Positions 32,822 through 42,333 of a stretch of DNA of 64,000 nt are shown piece after piece. The notes below the pieces were generated by a model. The model searched no databases. It was not told the origin of the DNA and worked only from the letters and a program-made list of their open reading frames with translations. Both the position numbers and the translations under genes were made by a program. Within the stretch, counting starts at the first letter, position 1, and each line of letters starts with the position of its first letter. This stretch comes from Bdellovibrionales bacterium (GTDB lineage: Bacteria > Bdellovibrionota > Bdellovibrionia > Bdellovibrionales > JAMPXM01): positions 496,001-560,000 of the forward strand of contig JADJOF010000002.1 in NCBI GenBank assembly GCA_016713885.1. Reading direction: 5' to 3'.

Positions 32822-34582
32822 TCACATTGTGACGGGAACGCCGTTTGTTGGATAGAAGTACATGGTCACGCCGGTGACGTTGTTCGTGGCGTCGCCGTTA
32901 TCGGAGAAGGTGCACGAGTTTGAGAAGAGCGCGCCCTCTCCTTGGTAGCCGCCGAAGTTTGGTGTGTAAACGCAAACTTCATTGCTCTCGCAAAGGCCGT
33001 TCTCGTTGCCGAGGCTATCGCCGATGAACTCGATCGCGTTTTTCAGATACTTTCGCGACTGCTGATCGGTGAGATAGACATCGCCGCGAAGCTGCGTGGG
33101 GCATGCGGCATTGGCCGTGATTGCGGTGTTGGCAGTCGTGGGCGTGTGCGTGCGATTGAAGATGTGCGTGTCGGTGGTGAGCGGGCGCGAGTCCCAGATA
33201 CGACCGGCGACGCTCGTGTTGCTAAAGCGGCCGCGATGATTGCTGTTTGGAAAACTTGCTCCTTCTTTTCCCCAGCTCCGAAACCATGACGTGAAGCCTA
33301 AGAAGTCAAAAGTGCCGACGTTGAAGACGGTGGGGTAGGTGGCCGTGCCTGCTGTGTCGGATGCGTTTTGAATATCGCTTGAGACTTTGCCGACGATAGA
33401 AGCTGCAAACGAGGCCGCCGTTTTTTCGATGAAGGTGGCGTTGCCAAGGCCTGCGTTGGCGCAGGCACTGGTGAAGCCGGAACCTGAGTTTGTGGCGCTA
33501 CAGTTTGTGGTATTGCCCCCAAGTACGATGTTGCCAGTGACTTTTGACGACGTTGAGTTGTTGACCCCGAATGCCGTAGGTGAGTCACCAATCGCGAGCT
33601 GGCTCCAGGTGTTGCCAGTGATCGCCGTTGCGCTTCCTCCGCCGATGGCGCTGCTATCGACGTTGATCGCGAGGGCATTGTGGATGGTTGCGTTTGATGA
33701 TTCCCAGAGATCGATTCCAACATAGGCTGAATTGATAGCGGAGACGGCAGTCGCGGTGCCAAGGTTTGATCCGTCGAACTCAAGAGAGTATCCGTCAACG
33801 CCAATCGAAGTGATTTCGCTGAAGTAGACATTGGGGCTGTTGTAGGCATAGATGCCCTGATAGGCGTTTGAGACATGAACTCGAGCAACGACGACGTCTC
33901 TTGAGTTATCGATTTCGATTGCGGGACCCGCGCTATTGGTCAGCTTAGTGTCGAGGATGGCACTCTTGGTGACGCCGTTGAGGTCGAGAAGTTTATTTGC
34001 TGAGATTCGAATGTTCGAATTCTTGATGCGCAGGTGCTTGAGGTTGCGAGCGAGTATAGGAGCACCGGCTTGAGTGTCGATGCTTGAGGCGCCGCTGATA
34101 TCGGCTTCGATCCACAGATAATTTTGGCCGGCGGTCGCGACGATGGCACGGATGTTAGGGGAAGCCGTAAGGCCTGAGGTGACATTGAAGTTGTTTGCTC
34201 CGGCAACGTACGAGAGCACCGAGCCACCGAGCGTGGCGATTGCGACTTTTGAAGCGGTGATGGCGTAGCCCTCGGTCGCGCGTGAACTTGCGAGTGTGTA
34301 GATCGTGCCGCTTGATGACAGCGAGACGACTCCGCTTGCGGGAGTGGAATTGTCAGGTAGGGCGGTGATCGTGTTGCTCCACCAGGCCGACGACGGCGAG
34401 GAGACCGAGCCCGCGCTTGATGTAATCGTGACGGACAGGTTTCGCCACGAAGTTCCGGTGATAAGATCTTTTAAACCTTTAAAAGGTTTGAGGGCGACTG
34501 AGTAGAAGGTCGCGGTTCCCGAGACGACTGGCACAAAGGGCGAATGCCTTGGTTCTAGGGACGAGCGGTCGCATGATTTCAT
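32822..34582 (-). CDS. Right-handed parallel beta-helix protein
   Basis: A 586-residue protein (ATG 34582; a TTG three codons upstream is an alternative). The middle has regular rungs of short strands (LKHLRIKNSNIRISANKLL, SRDVVVARVHVSNAYQGIY, SPNVYFSEITSIGV) as in pectate-lyase-type beta-helices. The C-terminal part has Cys pairs (NGLCESNEVCVY, SNSCTFSDNG). No signal peptide is visible at this start although the fold suggests secretion, so the start or a frame upstream may be wrong. No catalytic residues could be assigned. Confidence 0.65.
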   Translation of the reverse strand: MKSCDRSSLEPRHSPFVPVVSGTATFYSVALKPFKGLKDLITGTSWRNLSVTITSSAGSVSSPSSAWWSNTITALPDNSTPASGVVSLSSSGTIYTLASSRATEGYAITASKVAIATLGGSVLSYVAGANNFNVTSGLTASPNIRAIVATAGQNYLWIEADISGASSIDTQAGAPILARNLKHLRIKNSNIRISANKLLDLNGVTKSAILDTKLTNSAGPAIEIDNSRDVVVARVHVSNAYQGIYAYNSPNVYFSEITSIGVDGYSLEFDGSNLGTATAVSAINSAYVGIDLWESSNATIHNALAINVDSSAIGGGSATAITGNTWSQLAIGDSPTAFGVNNSTSSKVTGNIVLGGNTTNCSATNSGSGFTSACANAGLGNATFIEKTAASFAASIVGKVSSDIQNASDTAGTATYPTVFNVGTFDFLGFTSWFRSWGKEGASFPNSNHRGRFSNTSVAGRIWDSRPLTTDTHIFNRTHTPTTANTAITANAACPTQLRGDVYLTDQQSRKYLKNAIEFIGDSLGNENGLCESNEVCVYTPNFGGYQGEGALFSNSCTFSDNGDATNNVTGVTMYFYPTNGVPVTM

Positions 34583-34642
34583 ATCGGACAAAAGTCGGGG
34601 AATCTTGACGATTTTTCATTCACTCGTTTCAGATTGAGTCGT

Positions 34643-35488
34643 CTAGCGGCGCAGTTGCTGTTGGCAGATTTTAAAGTACTCTTGCACCTGCACCCAGGCT
34701 CTGGCTGGCGCTGAGCTGTCGAGAATGAGAGGCACTGGAATGCCGATGTTGCTCCACTCGGATGGATTTCTTTCCCAAATCGGTTCACTCACAGTGTTGA
34801 AGCGCCGTCCGGCTTGATCGTGATACTCGACGTGGAGCTGCCAGCAGCTCTGATGCTTGAGCGAGAGGAAGATGTTCTTTTTTGATTTAATGAGACGGCC
34901 TTCGATGAGGCGAGTGGGCTTGAGCGGACTTGAAGTGGCGAGAGGCTTTAGCGCGTTGAGGCGAAGAACTTCGCGACCGGCCATGATCGCGAAACCGAAA
35001 AGCACTAAGCCCAAGAGAGTGAAGAGTGACGGCATGCCGAAGCGATAGAACGGGTTGTTGAGATTGGCTTCGGTTGAGTTCGCTGGATTGTAGTGGATGG
35101 CAACATGGCTTCCGATGGCAGGGGGAGAGGTGAGGCGGTCGGCTGAGAGGGCTGAGCGAGTTTCGCCATTTTGATCGGTGAAGGTGAAAGCGACTCGGTA
35201 TTGGGTTCGACCTTTGTGTACGCCAGCGTCTTCGAGATGTGCAACAGTACCCACGGCCGAGAGCCATGTTTGTGCGCGCGCGACCTCAATCAGTAGATCG
35301 CGTCCACCGTAGATGAGAACGGCGGGGCCAAGAATCGAGAGTACGCCGATTGAGATCAGTGTCGCGCGTTTGACTCCGGTTGGGACGGACTGGACCTTAG
35401 TCAGTGGTGTTTTGAGTAAGGCGAGGCGAGCTCGAACCCAGAAGAGGGCGGCGAGAGCGGCGAAGATGAGACCTGCGATTTTAACCAT
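34643..35488 (-). CDS. DUF3592-like membrane protein
   Basis: A 281-residue protein with membrane segments at about 2-20, 46-64 and 150-170. Between the second and third lies a periplasmic domain with YRVAFTFTDQNGETRSALSADR and VAIHYNPANSTEANL, the signature of DUF3592. A cytoplasmic C-terminal domain follows (HVEYHDQAGRRFNTVSEPIW). Function unknown. It is divergent from the tldD gene, with about 108 bases between them as a shared promoter region. Confidence 0.7.
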   Translation of the reverse strand: MVKIAGLIFAALAALFWVRARLALLKTPLTKVQSVPTGVKRATLISIGVLSILGPAVLIYGGRDLLIEVARAQTWLSAVGTVAHLEDAGVHKGRTQYRVAFTFTDQNGETRSALSADRLTSPPAIGSHVAIHYNPANSTEANLNNPFYRFGMPSLFTLLGLVLFGFAIMAGREVLRLNALKPLATSSPLKPTRLIEGRLIKSKKNIFLSLKHQSCWQLHVEYHDQAGRRFNTVSEPIWERNPSEWSNIGIPVPLILDSSAPARAWVQVQEYFKICQQQLRR

Positions 35489-35596
35489 TACTCCACTTTC
35501 TCCCGCTTTGACGTGCGCGACAATTGCTCTCTGCGGCGGCGGTAGACGGAAGCTTAATTTCTCGTGAAGCTGTGTCTCTCGCCAAGGAGATTATCG

Positions 35597-36991
35597 ATGT
35601 TGGATCTGCGATCACTCAAGTCTGAAATCGCTTCGACCAGCCCAAGCGGGACTTCGTGCGAAGTGCGATTTCAGGAGAACAAGAATATTCGCATCTCGAT
35701 GCTCAACGGACAACTGATGGTGAACTCGCAGGATGTGAGTCGCGGTGTTTCGGCCAGAGCCTTTACCGGTGGTTACTGGGGATTCTCATCACAATCGGTG
35801 ACCTCGCTTGAAACAGCCAGGAAGGCACTTCGCGATGCCAGACGAAATGCCTCATTTTTACAGCAGCGTGCGCCGCGAAACGGCGGTCTGATTGGTGTGT
35901 CGCAGACATCGAGCGACAAGCTCTATGCGAGCCGCGTGAACCCAGTGCCATCGAGTGTGTGGATTGAGCTCGTGAAGTCCGTTGATGCTTTGATTGCAAA
36001 GCGGTATCCCGATTTGAAGGCACGAAGTGTTTCGTTGATGTCGCTGCACATGAAAAAACAACTGGTGACGTCGAGCGATGGTTTTTTGTCGTCGATGGTG
36101 CCGCGGTCACACCTGTTTGTCGCTATGACGAAAGATTCGCCGCACGGGCCGATTCAGCACCGCGAAATTCGCGGCGGGCTTGGGGAATTGCAGGATCTGT
36201 TTTTAATTCGGCCGGACTCGCTTGAGGGATGGCTGGATGAGATTTATGCGAGGACTTCGCGAAAAGCGGAGGGTGTTTTGCCAGAGGCCGGTGTGTACGA
36301 TGTGATTTTGGATTCGGATTTGGCTGGTGTGCTGGCGCACGAGGCGGTTGGCCATACGGCAGAGGCTGATTTGGTTTTGGGCGGCTCGGTTGCTGGTGAC
36401 AACTTAGGGAATGTTGTCGCGAGTCCGCTTGTTTCGCTGGTTGATTTTGCTCACACTTATCGCGGCACCGTCTGTCCACAACCGGTCCATGTTGATGATG
36501 AGGGTGTTCCGGCAACGGACACGGTGATTATCGACAAGGGTGTGTTGAAAACCTTTATGCACAATCGCGAAACAGCAGCGCACTTTAAGCACAAAGCGAC
36601 GGGGCATGCGCGCGCCTTTACGTTCGCGGACGAGCCGTTGATTCGCATGCGAAACACGGCGATTCTCCCCGGGAAATCGAAACTCGAAGAGATGATCGCT
36701 TCGATTGATAACGGTTACTACCTGATGAAGGCCGGTAACGGACAGGCCGACACAACCGGTGAATTTATGTTCGCGACCGGCACCGGCTACGAAATCAAGA
36801 ATGGAAAACTCGGGCGGGCGCTTCGCGATTCAACGATCTCGGGTGTGGCGTTTGATATGCTCCGCTCGGTGAGTATGATCTCGGATGAGTTCACGTGGGA
36901 GAGCGCAGGTTATTGTGGCAAGAAGCAGCCGATGCCAGTTGGCATGGGGGGTCCTTCGATCAAAGCGCGTGTCCATGTGGGAGGTCGGTGA
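35597..36991 (+). CDS. tldD: TldD metalloprotease
   Basis: A 464-residue protein from ATG 35597, with AAGGAG 8 bases upstream deciding this start over 35564. The zinc motif HEAVGHTAEAD (His at about 248 and 252) is of the HExxxH type of TldD. The C-terminus has GGPSIKARVHVGG. TldD acts with TldE/PmbA as a heterodimeric protease that processes peptides such as microcins and antitoxins. It overlaps tldE by three bases (TGATG), so they are co-translated. Confidence 0.95.
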   Translation: MLDLRSLKSEIASTSPSGTSCEVRFQENKNIRISMLNGQLMVNSQDVSRGVSARAFTGGYWGFSSQSVTSLETARKALRDARRNASFLQQRAPRNGGLIGVSQTSSDKLYASRVNPVPSSVWIELVKSVDALIAKRYPDLKARSVSLMSLHMKKQLVTSSDGFLSSMVPRSHLFVAMTKDSPHGPIQHREIRGGLGELQDLFLIRPDSLEGWLDEIYARTSRKAEGVLPEAGVYDVILDSDLAGVLAHEAVGHTAEADLVLGGSVAGDNLGNVVASPLVSLVDFAHTYRGTVCPQPVHVDDEGVPATDTVIIDKGVLKTFMHNRETAAHFKHKATGHARAFTFADEPLIRMRNTAILPGKSKLEEMIASIDNGYYLMKAGNGQADTTGEFMFATGTGYEIKNGKLGRALRDSTISGVAFDMLRSVSMISDEFTWESAGYCGKKQPMPVGMGGPSIKARVHVGGR

Positions 36992-38295
36992 TGGCAGAGT
37001 CGACAGCGTTGCGAGAATTGGCCGATCGGGTTTTGGCAAAAGGCCGTGCTCACGGTTTTGATGACTTTGAGGTCAGCGCAAAAGAGAAGGCGCTGAGCGA
37101 AATGCAGATCGATGCGGGGCAGGTCTCGCTTTTGCGCAGTACGAATGAAGTGACGTTATCGCTTCGCGCATTTTCTGCTGGGAGAATGGCGTCGGTTGCT
37201 CTCAATCAGGTTGATAGCGAAAGTCTTGCGCTGAGTTTTCAGCAATTAAGCGAAGGCGTGCAGGCGGCACCGGTGGATGAGTCGCGGGTTTTGGCTGGAG
37301 CACAGAGTGTTCAGCGCCTTGAGTACGGGCCGACGGAGCCGTCGCTTGAACAAATGCATGAGCGGATCACCAGTTTTGCGAAGGTCACGGTGACCGAGTA
37401 TCCCGATATCAAGATGGAACAATCGGGTCTGCAGTTTTTTAGAAATGAGATGGTCCGTTTGAACACGAAGGGACTTTCGATTTCATCCGGTACTGGTGGT
37501 TACTCCTTCTTTGGAATGTTCTCGGGAAAGCGGAACAGGCGTACAAGTTCATTCAACTATTCCGGTGGGCACGTTTCTTCGCTCGATCGCGAGCTGATCG
37601 ACATCGGTGCTGTTCGGCGCTTGATGGCAAGCTCGGTGCGCGAGATTGATCACAAGCCGCTTGAGGGAAAATTTGTCGGACCGGTGATTCTTTCACCGGA
37701 GTGCTTTATGGATCTGGTGAACTCGTGGCTTTCGCATTTGCGCGACGGGACGATGATCGCGGGAACCAGTCGCTTGCGTGATAAGCTCGGGCAAAAGGTG
37801 GCCTCGCCGCTGTTGCACTTGAGTGTGCGGCCGGCGGATGCGCTGTTTGCGGCGCGTGAGCTGTACACCAGCGAGGGCTATGTGTCGGCGCCATCGTCGA
37901 TTTTAGAGTCGGGTGTGTTAAAGGGTTTCATGCTCTCTGACTACGGTGCTCGCCGAACGGCACTTTCGCGCGCTGCCAACGATGGCGGCAATTTGGTTTT
38001 TGAACGGGGCCTATCATCGGTGAATGAGATGATTGATGACACAAAGCACGGCTTATTTTTGCAGCGATTCTCGGGCGGGTATCCGGCGGCGAATGGGGAC
38101 TTTTCGGGCGTCGCGAAGAACTCGTATTTGATTGTGAACGGGGAATTGGCGCAGCCGCTCTCGGAAGTGATGGTGTCGGGCAATTTGTTTGATCTGATGA
38201 ACGATGTTGTCAGCGTGTCGCATGAGGCGGTGAATGACGGGACGACGGAGGTTCCGTTTGTGCGAGTCGCGAAGTTAACTGTGACCGGGAAGTGA
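36991..38295 (+). CDS. pmbA: TldE/PmbA, non-catalytic partner of TldD
   Basis: A 434-residue protein from ATG 36991. It has TldD/PmbA folds (FEVSAKEKALSEMQIDAG, GPVILSPECFMDLVNSWLSHL, GSGV-like loops) but lacks the HExxxH zinc motif, as expected for TldE. The C-terminus has NGDFSGVAKNSYLIVNGE and VPFVRVAKLTVTGK. Directly coupled to tldD. It lies convergent to htrA across a hairpin-rich intergenic stretch. Confidence 0.93.
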   Translation: MAESTALRELADRVLAKGRAHGFDDFEVSAKEKALSEMQIDAGQVSLLRSTNEVTLSLRAFSAGRMASVALNQVDSESLALSFQQLSEGVQAAPVDESRVLAGAQSVQRLEYGPTEPSLEQMHERITSFAKVTVTEYPDIKMEQSGLQFFRNEMVRLNTKGLSISSGTGGYSFFGMFSGKRNRRTSSFNYSGGHVSSLDRELIDIGAVRRLMASSVREIDHKPLEGKFVGPVILSPECFMDLVNSWLSHLRDGTMIAGTSRLRDKLGQKVASPLLHLSVRPADALFAARELYTSEGYVSAPSSILESGVLKGFMLSDYGARRTALSRAANDGGNLVFERGLSSVNEMIDDTKHGLFLQRFSGGYPAANGDFSGVAKNSYLIVNGELAQPLSEVMVSGNLFDLMNDVVSVSHEAVNDGTTEVPFVRVAKLTVTGK

Positions 38296-38297
38296 GT

Positions 38298-38353
38298 TCA
38301 CCGCCACGTTGGCGTTGAATGTCGATGTTGGCGGTGACCGCCACTGTGGCGGT
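38298..38353. terminator. Cluster of alternative hairpins between convergent genes
   Basis: TCACCGCCA (38298-38306) pairs with TGGCGGTGA (38329-38337), CGCCACGTTGGCG forms an inner hairpin, and ACCGCCACTGTGGCGGT (38337-38353) forms a third. The stems share bases so they compete. Position between pmbA and the convergent htrA suggests a bidirectional terminator, though T-runs are weak. Confidence 0.45.
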
Positions 38354-38369
38354 AAACCCGTTTATCTAT

Positions 38370-39908
38370 TTACAGAACCGCGATCACAATCATCGCGCCG
38401 CGGGCAACGCGGATCATGTTACGGCCCTTGGTGAGAAGCTTGGTCACATCCGCTGCTTTTTCGACCGGTTGCCGATTTACGTCAAGGACCACATCGCCTG
38501 GCTGCAGGCCACGGCGAGCGGCAGGCCCTTTCGGATCCACTTCGACCAGGATCGGACCTCGGACATCGTCAGAAATTCCAAAGCGCTTGCGAAGGACCGG
38601 AGTTTCGTCGGCGACCTTAAAGCCAAGCTCATGAGGAGCGGCACGGCCGCCTCCACGCGGTGTTTCGCCGCTCTCCATTCGGCCCATAGCGCGACCGGCG
38701 TCCTCTGGATTTTCTTCAAGCGTGATCTCAAGATTGAGAGTCTTCTTTTTTGATTCGTTCTCGGCAAAACGCAGAACTTTCAGTGGAAACTTCTTACCGA
38801 CATCGCTGTCGCCGACCGCGATTTGCAAATCGCCCGGGCCCGCGATCTTCCGACCGTTGAACTCGGTGATAATGTCATAGGGCTTAAGACCGGCTTTGGC
38901 CGCGGGGCCGCCACGCATGATTTGCGAAACAATAACACCGCCGTCCTCTTCTGGATTCAAACCCAGCTGTTCAGCGATGTCGGGTGTCATCGGCGCAAGG
39001 CTCACGCCGATAAAGCCTCGGCGGATGCGGCCGTCTTTTTCAAGCTGGCTCACTACGCGTTTCACGTCGTCGATTGGAATAGCAAAGCCAATCCCCTGCG
39101 CTCGCGCATCGATGGCGGAGTTCACGCCGATCACAAGACCGCGGGTGTTGACGAGTGGACCACCGGAGTTACCAGGGTTGATACTCGCATCGGTCTGAAT
39201 GAATGGGAATCGGTTCAGTTCCGGAATGGCTCGGCCGATCGCTGAGACGATACCTTTTGTCATCGTATGCGCGTGGCCGTAGGGGTTGCCAAACGCCGCG
39301 ACCCACTCGCCGACCTGAACGTCTTTGGAGTTTCCGAGCTGTGCGACCGGCAAAGTTTTCTTCGCATCGATTTTGATAAGGGCAATGTCGGTGCGCGCAT
39401 CGCGACCAAGAACCTCGGCATCAAAAAACTTTTCAGAATTATTGTCGAGCTGAACTTTGATCACATCGGCCTGAGCAACGACGTGGTTATTGGTGATGAT
39501 GAGACCGTCTTCGCGAACGATGAAGCCGGTGCCGAGCCCCTTTGCTTGGCGCGGTGGTGCTTGGAAAGGTTGGCCGCCCATGCCTCCCGGACCACCGAAG
39601 AATTGCTCGAAAAGATCCTGCATCGGATCTCGATAGCCGTTCATGCGGCCTTGAATATTCTGTGAGGTGAAAATTGAAACGACGGCGGGGTTTAAGAGTT
39701 TGCCGAGCTCGACAAAAAGGTTGGCCGGAAGTTCGCTACCGAGTTTCTTCTGGTCGAGTGGTGAGTCGGACTTCGCTGCGGGAAGCGTGAGATTGGGCTT
39801 TCCCTTGGCAGCCGTACTCTGTGAGAAGACGCTTCCGGCCCATGCGCTGATCATGGCGCCAGTGATAATCAATGCAAACAGCGGGAACGAACGTTGATCG
39901 CGTTTCAT
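38370..39908 (-). CDS. HtrA/DegP-type periplasmic serine protease
   Basis: A 512-residue protein with a signal peptide or anchor (FALIITGAMISAWAGS), a trypsin-like domain with the catalytic triad His in ITNNHVV, Asp in DARTDIALIKI and Ser in NPGNSGGPLV, then two PDZ domains (GGVIVSQIMRGGPAAKAGL and GPILVEVDPKGPAARRGLQPGD). A Gly/Met-rich LA-type loop (QQFFGG-like) precedes the protease domain. It degrades or refolds misfolded envelope proteins. ATG 39908 has GGAG upstream. Confidence 0.95.
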   Translation of the reverse strand: MKRDQRSFPLFALIITGAMISAWAGSVFSQSTAAKGKPNLTLPAAKSDSPLDQKKLGSELPANLFVELGKLLNPAVVSIFTSQNIQGRMNGYRDPMQDLFEQFFGGPGGMGGQPFQAPPRQAKGLGTGFIVREDGLIITNNHVVAQADVIKVQLDNNSEKFFDAEVLGRDARTDIALIKIDAKKTLPVAQLGNSKDVQVGEWVAAFGNPYGHAHTMTKGIVSAIGRAIPELNRFPFIQTDASINPGNSGGPLVNTRGLVIGVNSAIDARAQGIGFAIPIDDVKRVVSQLEKDGRIRRGFIGVSLAPMTPDIAEQLGLNPEEDGGVIVSQIMRGGPAAKAGLKPYDIITEFNGRKIAGPGDLQIAVGDSDVGKKFPLKVLRFAENESKKKTLNLEITLEENPEDAGRAMGRMESGETPRGGGRAAPHELGFKVADETPVLRKRFGISDDVRGPILVEVDPKGPAARRGLQPGDVVLDVNRQPVEKAADVTKLLTKGRNMIRVARGAMIVIAVL

Positions 39909-39938
39909 GACGAAAACTCCAGTGAATTGGCTTTCTTG

Positions 39939-40208
39939 CTATTTTGCTTGAACGAACTTCATTTTTAAATCTTGCAGAACGCTTGTGAGAAAACGCTCCT
40001 CATCGCTTGTCCGATTGCCCTTGGTTTTCTCTTCAAGAACGGCAAGCAGATCGATGTTGAAACGTGCCATATCGAGGTCTTTTTCGACCTTGCCAGAGGT
40101 TGGGTGCGGAGCAAGCCCAAGCGCCATCGCGGCACTCGAGGCAATGGAGAGAACGAGAGTGGAAAGACTGGCTTCGATTTTTTGATTCTGCTGCGGACTT
40201 GTGCTCAA
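39939..40208 (-). CDS. DUF1844 protein
   Basis: An 89-residue protein starting at TTG 40208 with GGGAGG five bases upstream. The text SIASSAAMALGLAPHPTSGK, DLDMARFNIDLLAVLEEKTKGNRT and EERFLTSVLQDLKMKF matches DUF1844, a small helical protein of deltaproteobacteria and relatives. Function unknown. It lies 30 bases upstream of htrA on the same strand and overlaps no gene, so the two may be co-transcribed. Confidence 0.85.
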   Translation of the reverse strand: MSTSPQQNQKIEASLSTLVLSIASSAAMALGLAPHPTSGKVEKDLDMARFNIDLLAVLEEKTKGNRTSDEERFLTSVLQDLKMKFVQAK

Positions 40209-40222
40209 GCGAACCTCCCGAT

Positions 40223-41191
40223 TTACGGCGGATAACGGTCGATGAGCGCCTGAATTCGGCTTCGCACCGACGGTAGAGTACGGTCATAGCGAGGAGCGTG
40301 AAACGCAGTCAAGGAACTGACGGTGTCGAGTGCGCAATCCGCAACGTTCGTGCGCCGCGGCTTGGTTCCGATCATCGCGTCAAGACTCCAGAGTGTACGC
40401 GCCCACACCTCGCGGCTATCGCCATGCGAAGCGACCCACTCATCCAGTTGAAATACGCGCTCGCGACCGAGCGATATAAAGATAATGAGTCGTCCGGTGA
40501 ATCTGTCAAATAGCGAAGCCAACCCGCGCGCGGCGGTGGCTGAAGCCGTCCACTGGCAGGCGATCTTTGCCGTTTCAAACGCGACGATGGCGTAGAGCTC
40601 GTCGCGGGAAAGGGCTTCGACCAAAGCCTGTGAGATCACGATTGTAGAACGCGATGGGCTGATGCCGATCGAAAATGAGAACAGATCATCGCTATCGGCA
40701 ATGGCAAGGCGTGGAGTTGGAACTTTAGCCCGTTTGGCAACGCGGCTGGTTTCATTGAGAAGCCCCCAGGCATCGCGGCCTTCGAGCCACCACAGTCGAT
40801 ACTGTTCCAAAAGCTGTTTGGGAGAGAGAAACAAAATCCAAAGATTCAATACAAGCGTGGCTGTAAAGCCGAGGACCAGGCCAAAGCGTCCGCCAAACTC
40901 CACCCCCAACCAAAGCGCGAGCGCCGAAATGGCAAACAAGAGCCCCCAGACGCGAAGCGAATCGAAGCCTGGTTTGAGGTTCGCCTCGATGGTCTGCGCA
41001 TGTCCACGGTAGAGTGCGTGCCGGGTTTGACCGGGTGGCAGCGGCAGTCGCGTTTCTTTCGCATGGTGTTTGTCGAAACGCTCGTGCCAAAAACGCTCGA
41101 CCGCTCGGCGTGCACCGACGCGCATGTCGCCCCAGAAACTGGGCGGTGGACTGTGGGGGTCTAGCGGCTTGGTGTCGGGTGTGTTTGTCAT
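40223..41191 (-). CDS. M48-like membrane protein lacking the HExxH motif
   Basis: A 322-residue protein from ATG 41191. Two membrane segments (about residues 78-96 and 100-120) precede a domain laid out like the M48 peptidases HtpX/Ste24: VPTPRLAIADSDDLFSFSIGISPSRSTIVISQALVEALSRDELYAIVAFETAKI. In true M48 enzymes the last part reads LxAVLAHExxH; here it reads IVAFETAKI, so the two zinc His are missing. It is likely a catalytically dead homologue. It is divergent from the moxR operon. Confidence 0.6.
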   Translation of the reverse strand: MTNTPDTKPLDPHSPPPSFWGDMRVGARRAVERFWHERFDKHHAKETRLPLPPGQTRHALYRGHAQTIEANLKPGFDSLRVWGLLFAISALALWLGVEFGGRFGLVLGFTATLVLNLWILFLSPKQLLEQYRLWWLEGRDAWGLLNETSRVAKRAKVPTPRLAIADSDDLFSFSIGISPSRSTIVISQALVEALSRDELYAIVAFETAKIACQWTASATAARGLASLFDRFTGRLIIFISLGRERVFQLDEWVASHGDSREVWARTLWSLDAMIGTKPRRTNVADCALDTVSSLTAFHAPRYDRTLPSVRSRIQALIDRYPP

Positions 41192-41334
41192 CAGCCCTAC
41201 TATGGTCTGTATTATTGCACCGCATTGCCAAGCTCTTTTCTGAGTCTTTGCCGCACACGTCAGAAGGGAGTGAGAATAGAGAGCAGCGCGGCTCAAACCA
41301 TGGCTCGCGTGCCTAGCTTTGAAGGAGAAACTTC

Positions 41335-42330
41335 GTGTCTCAAAACGTCGATGTGATGGCGCTGAATGCTCAGATAAAACAGGAAGCTCAGTTTGTGGAC
41401 CGCATGCTGAAGGAAATTAGCAAAGTGGTCGTTGGTCAGCGCGAGATGGTGGAGGGGATCTTGATGGGTCTGCTCACTGGTGGCCACGTGCTGCTGGAGG
41501 GTGTGCCGGGACTTGCGAAGACGCTCACGATTTCGAGCGTTTCGCAGGCGATCTCGCTGAATTTCGGTCGCATTCAGTTTACTCTCGATCTTTTGCCGTC
41601 GGATTTGATTGGAACGATGATCTTCAATCCCAAAAGCGGCGATTTTGCTCCTAAAAAAGGCCCGATTTTTACCAATATCGTTCTCGCCGACGAGATCAAC
41701 CGGGCGCCAGCGAAAGTGCAGTCGGCACTGCTTGAGGCGATGGCCGAAAAGCAAGTCACCATTGGCGATACGACTTACAAGCTCGAAGTTCCATTTCTAG
41801 TTTTGGCGACACAGAACCCGCTTGAGCAAGAGGGCACCTATCCGCTGCCTGAAGCGCAGATGGATCGATTCATGTTTAAGATCTTGGTCGACTATCCGAC
41901 AAAAGACGAAGAGCTTGAGATCATGAATCGGATGGGCAAAGACAGCACGCCCAAGATTGAGCCGCAGATTTCGCGCGAGGAACTTCTGCGTGCGCGATCA
42001 AGGGTCGATGAGATCTATGTCGACGATAAAATCCGTCAGTATATTGTGGAGCTGGTGATGGCGACTCGTGAGCCGACCAAATATGGGCTTGGAGCATTGG
42101 CGCCGCTACTTCGCGTGGGCGCAAGTCCGCGGGCGACGATCAGCCTCATTCGCGCCGCAAAGGCACATGCGTTTATTCGCGCTCGCGGCTATGTGACGGC
42201 CGAGGACGTCAAGGCGGTTGCGCCGCTTGTGCTTCGTCACCGTTTGATTCTCTCGTTTGAAGCTGAAGCTGAAGAAGTTCGCAGTGACCAAGTCGTTAAA
42301 GACCTGCTCAGTCATATTGAGGTTCCATAG
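41335..42330 (+). CDS. MoxR-family AAA+ ATPase
   Basis: A 331-residue protein from GTG 41335 with GAAGGAG upstream. Walker A GVPGLAKT, Walker B NIVLADEINRAPAKVQSALLEAM, sensor 1 LATQNPLEQEGTYPLPEAQMDRF and the C-terminal lid are all typical of MoxR. MoxR ATPases act as chaperones for von Willebrand A-domain proteins encoded next door. It is the first gene of the bat operon, with the DUF58 gene 3 bases downstream. Confidence 0.93.
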   Translation: MSQNVDVMALNAQIKQEAQFVDRMLKEISKVVVGQREMVEGILMGLLTGGHVLLEGVPGLAKTLTISSVSQAISLNFGRIQFTLDLLPSDLIGTMIFNPKSGDFAPKKGPIFTNIVLADEINRAPAKVQSALLEAMAEKQVTIGDTTYKLEVPFLVLATQNPLEQEGTYPLPEAQMDRFMFKILVDYPTKDEELEIMNRMGKDSTPKIEPQISREELLRARSRVDEIYVDDKIRQYIVELVMATREPTKYGLGALAPLLRVGASPRATISLIRAAKAHAFIRARGYVTAEDVKAVAPLVLRHRLILSFEAEAEEVRSDQVVKDLLSHIEVP

Positions 42331-42333
42331 GCC

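Noticed and set aside
32336..32923. A 195-codon plus-strand frame
   Set aside because: It is antisense to spoVG and the beta-helix gene end; composition is that of a complement and no motif is present.
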